49,648 bases of DNA from Cyanophora paradoxa (Eukaryota; Glaucocystophyceae; Cyanophorales; Cyanophoraceae): assembly GCA_004431415.1 (NCBI GenBank), contig QPMI01000323.1:1-49648 (forward strand), given 5' to 3'. This document shows positions 23,880 to 34,182 of the stretch, one piece after another (within the stretch, counting starts at the first letter, position 1; every line of letters begins with the position of its first letter). The translations under genes and the position numbers were made by a program. The notes under the pieces were generated by a model that was not told where the DNA came from, ran no database searches, and saw only the letters and a list, made by a program, of their open reading frames with translations.

Positions 23880-25381
23880 CTAGAGGGCGGGGCGCTTCCT
23901 GGCGAGGAGGCAGGCGACGGGGCGGCCGTCCGAGGGGAGCGGGGCGACCTCCTCCACCAGCGCCTCGAACTGCCCGGCCGGCAGCGCCCCGAGCAGGCCC
24001 CCGCCCCCGCCGTACGCGTGCGACGCCAGCCGCGAGCGCCCCCCGCCCGCCCCGCCCTCGCGCCCCTCGCTCGCCTCCGAGAACTGGACGGCGAGGAGGA
24101 GGCCGCCGGGGCGCACGCGCTCCGCGACCCACGGCAGCGCCGGCCGGTGGAAGAAGCCTGCGCCCGCCCCCGCACCCGTGCTGCCTCAGTGCTTCGGAGG
24201 GGGCCCGCAGCGCGCGGCGTGCAGTCGAGCGGCAAGGGGCGGGCCGGGGCCCGGGCGGGGGCGCACGGATGGAGAGGACGAGGTCGAAGGTGCGGCCCTG
24301 CGCGGCGGCGCCCAGCGGTGAGGGAGCGGGGGGGAGGGAGGGCGGGGGGCGGGGGCGGGGGACCTCGAGGGCGGGGCGCCCTCGCCCTCGGGGAGCCGTC
24401 GGGGAGGAAGCGGAGGTGGTGGAAGGCGGCGGCGGCCCCGCGCGGGCGGCGAGGGCGCGGGCGCGCTCGAGGGCGGGGCGGAGCTGGTCGAGCCCGACGC
24501 CCCTCCAGCGGGGCGGGCCCTCGCGCGAGCACAGCCACGCGAGGTCCCGCCCCGACCCGCACCCGACGTCCAGCACCCTCCACGCGGCGTCGGCCGGCCC
24601 GGACCCCTGGGCCAGCGTCCCCTCGATCGCCGCGATCTGCCGCTCGAGGAAGAAGCAGGGGCCGTACAGGCGCGCCTCGCCGGGGCCCCGCCCCGCCACC
24701 CCCTCTCGCTCCGCCCCCGCCAGCGCCGCGGCGTGGCCCCTGTACCCCGACGACTGCAAAAGATAGGGGCGTGGGCGACGCGGGGCGGAGGCTCGAGCGG
24801 GGCGGGCGGGGCGCACGCAGAACCAGTGGCGCACGTCCCACCCACGGCTCCGCAGGAAGGCCGGCACGTCCTCCCGGTGCTGCCCCGCCCCGCCCGTTGG
24901 CCTCGGGGGCGGCCGCCGAGGGCGCGCTGCAGAGGGGCGCTGTCCGGCGCCGCCGCCGCTCACCTCGGGCAGGAGCAGGGCGAAGGGGCGGCCCTTGTCG
25001 GGCATCTCGCACCACCTGCGAGGACCCCAGAGCTGCGATCAGCGGAGCCACCTCGCGCCCCGCGCGGCGGCGGCACCGCTTCGGGAGCCCAGCGTAGGGC
25101 AGATTCGCACTGGGACGGACGTGCAGCGCCTCGAAGTCCGCCTCGGGGCGGAAGTCGACGACGGGGAGGCGATTGGCGCCGCCGCAGAGCCAGGCGGCGA
25201 AGTCCGCGCGGCAATCGTGCACCCCCGCCTCAGGCGCAAAGGCGGGCCACGGCAGGCCCGTGTCGGGGTCGAACTGGAGCGCCATGCGCCTGCCGGCGCG
25301 CACGCCGGTCGAACTGGAGCGCCACGCGCACTTGGTCGAGCTGCTCGCACACCGCGCGCGGCTTGCAGCCGCGCGCAGCAT
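23880..25381 (-). CDS. Rhodanese-like / SAM-dependent methyltransferase fusion protein
   Basis: The stop is TAG at 23882-23880. Two starts are possible. ATG 25381 adds an Ala/Arg/Ser-rich leader (MLRAAASRARCASSS...) that could be an organelle-targeting peptide. ATG 25285 gives MALQFDPDTGLPWPAF. The N-terminal rhodanese-like fold shows LPVVDFRPEADFEALHVRP and NLPYAGLPKR. An intron (GTGCCG...CTCGCAG) leads to WCEMPDKGRPFALLLPE, then a further exon REDVPAFLRSRGWDVRHWFC. The usual catalytic Cys loop is not seen, so sulfurtransferase activity is doubtful. The C-terminal class I methyltransferase shows LYGPCFFLERQI, motif I VLDVGCGSGRDLAWL (about 24541-24580), the acidic GVGLDQLRPALERA, FDLVLSIR and FFHRPALPWVAERVRPGG, ending LARKRPAL. 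The joint around FHHLRFLPDG (about 24400-24460) is unresolved. The substrate cannot be inferred. Confidence 0.75.
25267..25324. repeat. 40-bp direct duplication spanning the MALQF start
   Basis: The 18-mer ggtcgaactggagcgcca occurs at 25267-25284 and 25307-25324. The copies diverge just after it (tgcgc versus cgcgc), so only the first carries the minus-strand ATG of MALQF. The 40-bp spacing is not a multiple of three, so the second copy is read in another frame within the extended N-terminus. Confidence 0.7.
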
Positions 25382-25713
25382 CTACATTCGCGGCTTCAAT
25401 CCTGAGCGGCTTGAAGGGCTTGAAGCAGCTAAGAGGGGAGGGGCAAGCCGGTCTGGGGTACCGCCGCCTCCAAGTTGGGTCCAAGGTCCGACGGTCTTGC
25501 GGACGAGGACGCGGGTCTGCAAGCTGGTACCGCCGACGAGAACGAGGACGTAGGAACGTACTGCCGCAAGTAGTTAATAGCGCTTCTTCGCCGGTGCAGC
25601 CCTACGGACGCAGCCGCCGTGCGCTTGCAGTCGGCGGCTTCGCAGCTGTGAAGGGGCGCATGTGCGCCTGCTGAGTCCCGGGCCCTCCGTAGCTAGCGGT
25701 AGAGCCAGCTCTC
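25382..25713. promoter_or_regulatory. Divergent intergenic region (methyltransferase / coiled-coil gene)
   Basis: About 330 bp between the most upstream ATG of the minus-strand fusion gene and the ATG at 25714. It must hold both promoters. It contains imperfect repeats around gacgaggacg (about 25503 and 25535) and ggtaccgccg (about 25456 and 25526). No TATA box was recognised. Confidence 0.35.
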
Positions 25714-28700
25714 ATGGACCGCACGGCGTCCCGGGCGGCCTCGCCGGTGCCGAGCGAGGGGGCGCCAGCGAGGATCGCCAGCATTTATCTCTCCGTTGAC
25801 AGAGCGTCTGCCAGCGGCAGCTCGGACGACTTGCCGAACCAGCCCGCGCGGCCGCCCAGCGCCCTGAGTGTCGCACCTAGCGTGGCGGCGAGCGCCGTGA
25901 GCGCCGTGAGCGCCGCGAGCGCGACGGGCTCGCTCTGGCAGCCGCCGGACCTGCAGATCGACCCCGCGGAGTGGCAGGGCGTGCCGGACGTCGTGACCAA
26001 GTACATGCAGGCGCGGCGCGGAGCGCGCCGGGAGCCCCGGGGCTCGCTGAGCGGGGCGCGCGCAGGCGATGATCGAGCGGACGACGGCGCAGTGGCGCTG
26101 GCTGAAGGAGGTCGAGACCGTCGCGTACCGCCGCGCCTCGAAGGACGGCGGGGTCAGCACGCCCCACGCGGCCCCGCCCTCGTCGCCCGCCTCACGCCCC
26201 GCCTTTCCCTCCGCCCCCGCCTGCAGGTCAGCCCCAACTGGAACAAGGTGCGCCCCACTGGCGTCTCGGGAGGGGGCGGGGGCGTGAGGAGGTGGGCGCG
26301 CAGGTGCTGGAGTCGGCGACGGGGGAGAGGAAGGTGGCGGCGTGGCGGGAGCCCGTGGAGGGGCTCCAGAAGGAGCTCGCCAAGCTCCACGAGAAGCTCG
26401 ACGCCGAGGTCCCCCGCACGGCGCCCCCCGCCCCTCCGCCCCGCCTCACCGCCCAGCGTGCCGCCGCAAGGTGCGGAGGCGCGAGCTGGGGGAGGAGGAC
26501 GGGGCGCGGGAGCGGGAGCAGCGGGTGGCGCAGCTGGAGCTCTCCGTGCGGGACCTCACGCGGGGGCGCCACGAGGCCGACATGAAGATCCTCGACCTCA
26601 TGCGGGCCGTGCGCGCGCCCCCCGCCGCCGCGCCGCCTCGGGGCTCGAGCGGGGGGAGCGGCAGGCGGCGGAGGAGAGGGAGCTGGCGGGGGAGCGGAGG
26701 GAGGCGGAGAAGCGGGCGCTGGAGGAGGCGAAGCTCGCGGCGGCGCGGGGGGGCGCGGCGGCGCAGGTGGGCGCGGCCGGCGTCACCGCCCTCGAGGCGA
26801 CCATGAACCTCAAGCTGGTGCCCCCCGCCCCCCGCCCCGGAGGGGGGCGCGCGCGCCGCCCGCGATCGCCCGGGGGGCGAGCGAGCGGGGCGCGGGGCGC
26901 AGATCGAGGTGAAGCACGCGATGCACCAGCTGCGGGACGAGATCCAGCTCCGCACGGGGCAGATCCCCGCAATCACCAAGGAGCACCAGGTCCCGCCACG
27001 CCCCGCCACCCGACGCGCCTCCCTCACCGCTCCCCTCTCCTCCCCCCCGCAGCTGCTGCAGCAGAGCGTCGAGGACGCGCGGGCGGCCGCCGAGGCCGGG
27101 GTGCAGGAGGCGCGCAGGCCCCGCCCGGCAGCCCCGCGCGCCGGCGGGCTCACGCGGCGCCCCGCAGGCGAAGGAGGGGATCGAGACGCTGACGCAGGAG
27201 ACGGACGACCGCATTGAGGCGCGGGCGGGGCGGCCCCCTCGCCTCTTTTCGCGGGGCCGAGCGGGGGGCGCGGGGCCTGCAGGCGCTGGAGTCGCTGCTG
27301 GTGGACATCGGGACGCGCATCGAGAGCGTCCAGGCGAGCCTCGTCGCCCGCAAGGTCCGCTGCTGTGCGCTGCCGCGCGCCCCGCCCCTGCAACCCCCGC
27401 CCGCCAGGAGGACATCGCCAGCTTGCGCGACGAGCAGCGCGCCATGCACGCCGCCGCAGCTGCTGCTGCCGCCGCCGCCCAGACCGCCGCTGCCTCGGCC
27501 CAGGCCGCCGCCGCCGCCGCCGCCGCCGCCGGGCAGTCGCCGGATGACTCGCAGGGCGGGTTCGACCCCGCGGCGGCGGTGGCGGCGCTGGCGGCGGCGA
27601 GCGAAGCCGGGTCGGCGCGGGTGCCCTCCCCGCCCTCCCCCATGCCGCCTCCGCCGCCTCGGGCGCCCTCGACGGTGGGGGCAGGCGGGGTGGAGGAGGT
27701 GCGGGGGTGGTGGCGGGGGTCGAGCAGGCGCTCCGCTCCCTCGAGGCCCGCCTCGACCGCGAGGCCGCCCGCCTCGACGCCGCCGTCCGTCCCCGGCCCC
27801 GCCCTGCCCCGCCCCGCCCGGCGATGCGATGGCGGGGGGCAGGGGGGCGGCGTGCGGGAGGAGCAGCGGACGCTGGGGGCGGCCCTCGACGAGGTCGTCC
27901 GCGGCTGCGCCGCCATGGAGGACCGCCTCGCCGTGCGCCCGCCCCCCGCCCCCCGCCAACCCCACGGGTCCCCCCCCTGCCCCCCCCGCTCCCCGCCCCT
28001 GCGCCTGCCGAGGGCGCATTGCGGAGAGAGGCGGCCCGCGCGCTGCTCGGATTCGAACCAGGGTCTTCTGCTTAGGAACGCTCTTCTAGCTTAGGTGGAG
28101 GGGGCGGCTCGGAAAGGCGTGGGTGCGACGGGGCGGGGGCGGGGGCAGGGGGTCGGGGCGGCGCTGGCCTCCGTGCGCGGCGCCGTCAGCGTGCAGGCCT
28201 CCCGCTACCACTCCCTCATGGTCCCGCCCCGCCCCGCCCCGCACCCCTCCCGCCCTCACCCCTCCCCTCCCCCAGACCTCCCTCGCCAAGGCCTTCGCCA
28301 AGGTCCAGCTGGCCCCGCCACCGCAGCCGCCGACGCCGGGGCGGACGCGGTCGGGGTCGGGCGGGGGAGCGCGGCCGCGCTCGCCCTCGTCGATTCCGCT
28401 GCCGCCGCCGCGCTCCGAGTCGGGCGTCTCCTCGTGCGCCTCCGCCCTCTCCGACGGCGAGGCCGGGGGCGACGCCGCCGCCGCCGCCGAGGGCGCCGCC
28501 GCCGGTGGCCACCGGCGGCACCGCCGCGGGCCGGTGAGCGGAGGGGCGCGGCGCCTCGCGCGAGCCGGCGTGGGTAGACGCGCTGAGCCGGCCCCCTTCC
28601 CCCGGGCAGGGCGTCGAGGGCGTTTCTTCCGACCTGCGCCTTACCGAGGTCCCCCGCCCCGCATCCCCCTCCGCCTTCCCCCAATCCCTGACGGCTCTCC

Positions 28701-30803
28701 CCCCCCCTCCCTCCCCCCTCCCTCCCCCCCCTCCCCATCCCCCGCCCCGCCCCCTCCCCTCCCCCCCCCCCCCCCGCCCACACACACACACACAGGCACG
28801 CTTCTTTGCGCTGGAGGCGCGGCTGCGTGAGGAGGAGGGCCGCCGCATGCGCGACGTGCGTTCAGAAGGGCTGTTCGAAGGAGGGGGGGGGGCCCTTCCG
28901 GGCGAGCGGGCCCTTCTGGGCGAGCGCTGCAGCTGGTGGCCCCCATGCGCTCCCCCGACCGGCCCCGGCCCCACAATCCCCCCCCCCCCCCCCCCCCTTG
29001 ACTCGCCTCCGGCCGCGCCGCTGAGGTGGGACCTCAGGTGAGGCACCTGCGCATTCTCCTGGCAAAGCTGGCGCGCTCCCTGCCGCGCGCCGGCGAGGCG
29101 GTGCGCCCCCGCACGCGGTCAGCGGCGGCGCGCGCGGGGCAGAGGTGCCGCCGCAGGTCGAGGAGGCTCTGGCGGAGCGGGCGGCCCAGGGCGAGCCGAG
29201 CTCCCCGCCCCGCCCGGCCTCCCCGCGCGGCTACATCCTCGCCCCGGCCCCGGCCCCGCCCGGCAGCGCCCACGGCGCGCCCCGTCCCGCCACCTCTGGC
29301 GGCCTCGGATTCCCTCCCGCCCGTCCCTCTTCGGCCACCCCCGGGGGTGGTGCCGGGGGTTACGCCTACAGCGGCCACTGGTGGGGGGCAGCGAGCGGGG
29401 CGCGCGAGTGGGCGCCCCGCCGCCAGCGCCTCCGCAAGCCCCGCGTCCTGTACGAGGGCGCGTACCGCCCCGGCGCTCCCTTCGCGTTCGCTTACGCGGG
29501 GGGTACAGGCGTCCTCACGGTGGACGAGGGCTCGCACCGCCGCCGGAACCCCGCGCAGCAGGCGCCGGCCCCCCGGCCCGCCCCTCCCCGCCCCGACTCT
29601 CACCCCCACGCTCCCCGCAGTCGTGGGGGACGATCTCCTACACGCCCGCCGGCCGCGCCGCCGGATTGCCGTACCCCCAGGGACCCGAAGGCGGCCCCAC
29701 GGGGCTCTCCGAGGCGTTTCGGGACCGGTAGCCGGACCCCCCCCCCCCCCCCCTCTTTTCCCCCCTCCCCCCTCTCCTTCCCCCTTCATTCGCCGTCTCC
29801 GATATGCGCGCGCGCAGCTTCGCGAGGCGGCCGCCGCCTCTCGAACCGGAGCCGGAGCCGGTCCCGGGGGAATCTCTGGGTCCCTGGTGGCTCCGCGTGC
29901 GTCGAAGTCTTACTCGAGAATTGGGATAGATAAGGAGCCATTCTAAGAATAATGGTCGGCTCTTGAGCCTCTTGGGCGGGTGGCGCTCACTGTGGGGCGC
30001 GCAGGAGACGGCTGGCCTCTCTGCTGACGAAGCGGAGGGGGGCGGTGGCGGGGGGGCGGGGCTGGCCGGGGCGGGGGGCGACGAGGAGGAGTGGTGGGGG
30101 CCCGCCAGGAGGCCCTTCTTCCGCAACCTGCGCCGCGAGGCGGCCGCCAGCACCCGCCGCCGCTTCGTCCTCCCGCCCCGCTCAGAGAGCGGGCGCCGCC
30201 CCGGCGGGAGCAGCCGGCACCTCGTACGGGCACCGAGCGGCGCCGCCGGCACGCCCACCGGCGATCGCAAGGAGGTGGGCACGTCGGGCGCAGCCCTTGC
30301 GCCGAGCGCCGCGGGCACCCCCGTAGCGGGGCCGCCGCCGGCGTCGGCCCCGCGCTGGAGCGCGCGGCGAGGCCCCGCCCCCTCCCCGTCCCAGCGGGGG
30401 CGCCCTGTCCGCGCGGGGGTCTGGCGGGAGCGGGAGCCCGGCGACTCCCCCCCTCCTCCTGACGCCCCGCGCCCCGTCCGGCGCCCCGAGCCTGGGCACG
30501 GGGCCCTCCCTGGGAGCCGCCCTCCGCGGCGTGGCGATCACGCCGAGCGCCCCGCACTCCCCTCACCGCCCCGTACCCCCCGCAGCGTCCCTCAGCGGGG
30601 CCGGCCCCGCGCGACCCCGCCACGTGCACGCCACCCCAGCCAGAGCGTTGTCTGCCGCGCCGCCCCCCGCGGCCCCGGCCTCCCCCAGCGGCGGCGCCCC
30701 GGCTGCAGCTCTGCCTGCCCCGCCCCCGAAGCTGGCCCCTCCACCCGTCCGGATCCCCACTGCGCCGGCGTCAGTCGGCTCCGACGGGCCCTGGCACGCC
30801 TAG
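25714..30803 (+). CDS. Large coiled-coil protein of unknown function
   Basis: Not recognised. ATG 25714 opens an Ala/Ser-rich exon ending VPDVVTKYMQ. A GC-AG intron (26011-26065) joins in frame to AMIERTTAQWRWLKEVETVA. Charged helical exons follow: VSPNWNKVLESATGERKV, EGLQKELAKLHEKLDAE, AQLELSVRDLTRGRHEADMK, HAMHQLRDEIQLRTGQIPA, QQSVEDARAAAEAG, LLVDIGTRIESVQASLVARK, an alanine-rich helix (about 27440-27530) and ALRSLEARLDREAARLDAA. After a Ser/Pro-rich part, RHLRILLAKLARSLP, KPRVLYEGAYRPGAPFAFAY and SWGTISYTPAGRAAGLPYPQ are read. An intron from GTAGCC (about 29729) joins to a short exon, then GTGCGT...GCGCAG to ETAGLSADEAEGGG and EEEWWGPARRPFFRNLRREA. The final Pro/Ala-rich exon ends SDGPWHA-TAG at 30801-30803. 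It is probably a cytoskeletal or scaffold protein (inference from coiled coil only). It could be two genes if the 29731 stop is real. Confidence 0.55.
28043..28094 (-). other. Degenerate tRNA-like fragment at an intron 3' end
   Basis: On the minus strand this reads like the 3' two thirds of a tRNA. It has a D-arm-like tagaagagcg, a shortened anticodon arm, and ccctggttcgaatcc, a perfect B-box/T-loop (ggattcgaacc on + at 28049-28059). The anticodon stem pairs only three bases and no acceptor stem closes, so it is not a functional tRNA. On the plus strand its end (cttctagcttag, to 28094) forms the 3' splice site before an exon of the coiled-coil gene. It is a tRNA pseudogene or a tRNA-derived SINE head. 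Confidence 0.4.
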
Positions 30804-30899
30804 CAATCGATCGATGTCACTGAGCCAGCGTCCGTTGAAGCGGCTGATCATGATCAGTGATCATGGACCCCCGCCTTCGCCAAGTTGCCGAGTTTGCGG

Positions 30900-31146
30900 C
30901 TTTGCCGAAGTCTAGCACTGGTACTACTGTACTACCGGTAGTATGGATTCTAGGGAACTCGGATCGGAAATTCAATAATTGCGAATCTTTAAATTTTGCG
31001 ATTCGAGCTCTAGAATCTACTAATCTAGAAACTACTAGTAGTCTACTACTAGTCTACTAGTAGTACTGTGAGTCTGTGATATCTACCCACTCAGTAGTAC
31101 CGAGTACTACCGTACTACTACGGTACTTCTGGATGATCTACTACTG
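30900..31146. repeat. TACTAG/AGTACT palindrome-rich tract
   Basis: Dense overlapping self-complementary units (ctagtag, agtact, tactactag) over about 240 bp, for example around 31010-31075 and 31090-31145. Similar tracts occur at about 34490-34520, 34680-34700, 35130-35170, 35835-35865 and 35920-36010. This low-complexity sequence could extrude as hairpins. Confidence 0.6.
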
Positions 31147-31365
31147 TAGGAATGCTTTTTTAGACGATGTTTTAAATTGCCGTATATTGCCGAGAGGCCA
31201 AATTCGGCAATTTTAAGCCACGGCAATGTTGCTGGGGGTACAAATAATTATAGGCGGCTATAGAGCAGAAATCTGGATTCGGCAATTTATCGCCACGCGT
31301 ACGGCAATTCCGGTTTCGGCCGAATTCGGCAATTATTTAACTACGCGGCAATTTAAGCATTCCTA
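31147..31365. mobile_element. MITE-like element with CGGCAATT internal repeats (219 bp)
   Basis: The terminal inverted repeats are TAGGAATGCTT (31147-31157) and AAGCATTCCTA (31355-31365), exact for 11 bp. A candidate 3-bp target duplication CTG flanks it (31144-31146 and 31366-31368). Inside, the motif CGGCAATT or its complement recurs about seven or eight times in both orientations, so the element can fold extensively. There is no coding capacity. It is a non-autonomous DNA transposon by structure; the superfamily is not assignable from a 3-bp duplication alone. Confidence 0.65.
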
Positions 31366-31608
31366 CTGAGTCTGGCAGGCCGTGGCGGCGCCGCGGCGGA
31401 TCCGGACTCTGCACTGATCATGAGTACTAGTCTGCAGCTGCAGCGCTAGCTGGGATTGCAATTTGCAATATTTTAATTGCGCATGCCGCAGTGCGGATAT
31501 CGATTGTGCAGTGGCCGGTTCAATGTGCGGCCCGCCGGGTCCGGCGCGCGCGCCGGCCGGGCGGGCCGGGATTCCGGGAATATTTAGTGACTCCCGGCGC
31601 CGGCCGGC

Positions 31609-31690
31609 GAGTCGGCGCCGACTCGGCGGCGACGTCGCCGAGTCGACGTCGACAATGACTGAGATTATGACTCGACATCGCCGAGTCGGA
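31609..31690. repeat. CCGAGTCG/GACTCGGC palindrome cluster
   Basis: Contains the perfect 16-bp palindrome GAGTCGGCGCCGACTC (31609-31624), followed by near-palindromic cggcgacgtcgccg and gtcgacgtcgac, then ctcgacatcgccgagtcgg. Function unknown. Confidence 0.6.
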
Positions 31691-33000
31691 CCACTGCACG
31701 CCAAGCCCCTCAGAAATCCGCGACTTGGAGAACGAAGCGAGGTGTACCCCAAATCTTTGTTGACCAGCCGCGGCCGGAAGCCGGCGTGAGCGCCGGGGGC
31801 GCTGCGCTCGCAGTAGTAGTATCGGAGAGCCCACCAAAGCACTTCGAGCGCCTGGCCGGGCGATTTCGGGCCACTCGGGGTCGGTTCCCGTCCCGGGCCG
31901 CCCCGTGCCCCCTTTTTCGAGCCAGCAGCGTCTGGAACAACTAGTGAGGGTCTAAAAAGAGTGGTTCCTCGTTAAGAACGCCCGCCCGCGCCGCCCGCGG
32001 CCCGTGACCCGCTCCGCCTCGTCAGCAGAGACCGCGCCTTCGTCGGGCTACAGGGCGGTGCCGGAGCATCGTCAACCGTACTAGGATGCCTTCTACCGCT
32101 CTCGGAACGCGGAGAAGGGCGCCCACGCCGCGGATTCCACACAAGATCAAGGAGAGCTCGCTCTGGCACGAGGTTCGCTGATCATTACTCCGATATTCTG
32201 TCGGCAAGTCGGGGTTTCTCGCCGTAGAAGTATGCGCCTTAAAGTGTTGAAGATGCTTCACATAGTGTGGCGCGGGGCTCTCGGCCTGTCCGCGGGGCGT
32301 TTCGCTTCGTCCGGGTGACCCCCCACGCGTCGCAGCTAGCGCGGTCCAACCGCCGAGCTCCGGCGCCCCGGTGGCGGCTCCCGGTCACGCCGGTGCGCAT
32401 CCCTCGCCGCCCGCTTCGTCTCAGACGCATCCGCGCTGACTTTCCGACCGTCTAGAACCGTCGATGAAGCTGGCTTATCGTCCAGGAAGGTCAGGATCGA
32501 CCGCCGAGAACGAGGTGAGGGCCCCGCGCTTGCCCGCCACCGCGCCCGCCCGCCACCGCGCCGCTGAACGGTTTCCGCGCAGCAAAAGGAGCCGAAAAGG
32601 AGCTTTCGTTCTCGATAGAAGCACCTGAGCGCCGGCAGCAGCAACCGGAGCAGCGAGCGCTCTTGGAGATCGGTGCGCTTGCAGCTGCCTGCGCCGCACG
32701 CTCCCGCCCAGTGCGCCCGCTGATGCCGCCGCCCGCGGCTCTCGCGCAGAGCCTCGGAGTGGTGTTGCTCCGCGCGGCGTAGGCGGCAGCAGCCGGCTGG
32801 ATTCGAAGGGGCAGCTAGGCTGCACCACCCCCTGAGTGGGGCTGCATCCCCCCCTCCTCTGCGGCCCTCCCGGGCTGCGGCCCCCTCCGCCCCGCGTTCT
32901 CTCTCCGTTCAGCGTTCTGCCGGTAGAGCGCCAGTAGCTCGCCAGCGTCCTGAGATCTTGATAATGAGATCGTGATTCTCGAGTAGCCTGCCCCGCCTGC

Positions 33001-33365
33001 GCCTTCTGGGCCAGCGAGCGCTCTGTTAAGCATGCCGAATGTTGTAAATGTTGTAGCATCTCCGCTAAGGATGCACCCCTCCGGGCCGCGATGCATACGC
33101 ACATGCTCTATCAAGGCGTGCATCGATCTTTGCTAGCGGTGGCCCAGCGAACCCTTGCTGTGTGGAGCGAAATCAAATCGCGCAGGTGCCCCCACCCCAA
33201 GCCTTCTGGAGAAGCAGGCGATCTCCGCTGCGGATGCATGCGTCAGGGCCGCGCTCCAGCTGCGCATGCTCTTTTATGGTGTGCATCGATCTGCGTTAGC
33301 GTCGGCCCGGCGGCCCTCGCAGTAAGCAGCGAAATCGAATCTGCCAGGTGCCACCCCCCCACTGG
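33001..33365. repeat. Diverged tandem duplication of about 160-200 bp
   Basis: Copy 1 (about 33001-33195) and copy 2 (about 33201-33357) share ordered blocks: gccttctgg, atctccgct, ggatgca, cagggccgcg or cgggccgcg, gcgcatgctc-like, gtgtgcatcgatct or cgtgcatcgatct, gttagcg-like, agcgaaatcaaatc or agcgaaatcgaatc, and caggtgcc. Spacing between matching blocks is about 163 bp and rises to 200 bp at the left. No supported protein. It may be a fragment of a satellite or of a transposable element. Confidence 0.55.
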
Positions 33366-34145
33366 AGCAGGTGCCGCTGGCGGCGGGGGTGCGTGCCGCC
33401 GCCCGTACGCGGGCTCTGCGCGTGCTCTAGATGTCCCTCATGGCCCTAGACATCTCAGCCCGCACCGCCCCGCCGTCGCAGCCATGCCATCTGGAACCGC
33501 ATGACATGCTTGATTGCACACGAGCGCGCATCTGCCTGAGGCGCGGCAGGACACGCAGGCGGGGCGTTCCCGGGCCTAAGCGATGCGGGCGAGCGGTGAG
33601 CGGCCTCCGCGACGGCGAAAGATGCCTCGGCGGCGCAGGGCCTGCGAGCGGCGGGTCGGTCAGGGCGCGGAGTGTGCGAGGGGGGGCGCGCAGAGCTTCA
33701 CCACGCACTCACTAGTGATGCCTGCACTAGCTATGAGCGGCAGAATCGATACGAGGCCCGCGGCGGGCGGCCGGCCGGCCCCGCGGGCGGCCGAAGGTGC
33801 TCGTCGCCTGCCGACGGTCCGAAGCTCACACGGCTCGCCCGGGGACGCGGCAAGGTGCGATCCCGACCTTATCTAACACGCTCAGAACGTTGGTTGCGCT
33901 TGCGAGCGACCTGGCTGCGCGGAAGTCGCAAGACGGTGCACGCGAGATGGGTCGCGCGCCGGGAGCTAGCGCAAAGCCGTCACAGGTGCTGCCACCATGC
34001 TACCGGGGGCTAGAAGCGCGTCGGCGGGCCGCGCAGAGCGCTGCTGTCGGCGAGAGGCGGACCTCAGGCGGTGCTTGTGTATCACAAGCCGGCTAGTTGC
34101 AACGTTTTGAGCAGAGAATTTTTTTCCGGCCCGGCGGCGAGCAGT

Positions 34146-34161
34146 GGACACGGCAACCCTA
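34146..34161. mobile_element. Solo hAT-like terminal repeat
   Basis: The 16-mer GGACACGGCAACCCTA is identical to the right terminal repeat of the hAT-type element at 35363-35754. No matching left end was seen upstream, so this is probably a truncated second copy. The other boundary cannot be placed. Confidence 0.55.
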
Positions 34162-34182
34162 GCTAGAGAATTAGTGGAGCAC

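Noticed and set aside
26810-27916. 368-codon minus-strand open frame
   Set aside because: Antisense shadow of the coiled-coil gene exons; low complexity only.
28043-28094. Functional tRNA gene
   Set aside because: B-box and D-arm-like pieces are present, but the anticodon stem has only three pairs and no acceptor stem can be formed, so it is listed only as a relic.
32475-33104. 209-codon minus-strand open frame in the gene-poor island
   Set aside because: It overlaps the tandem duplication, has biased composition and no recognisable motif or splice support. Not called as a gene.
33001-33365. CRISPR array
   Set aside because: Only two diverged long copies, no regular spacers, and a eukaryotic context.
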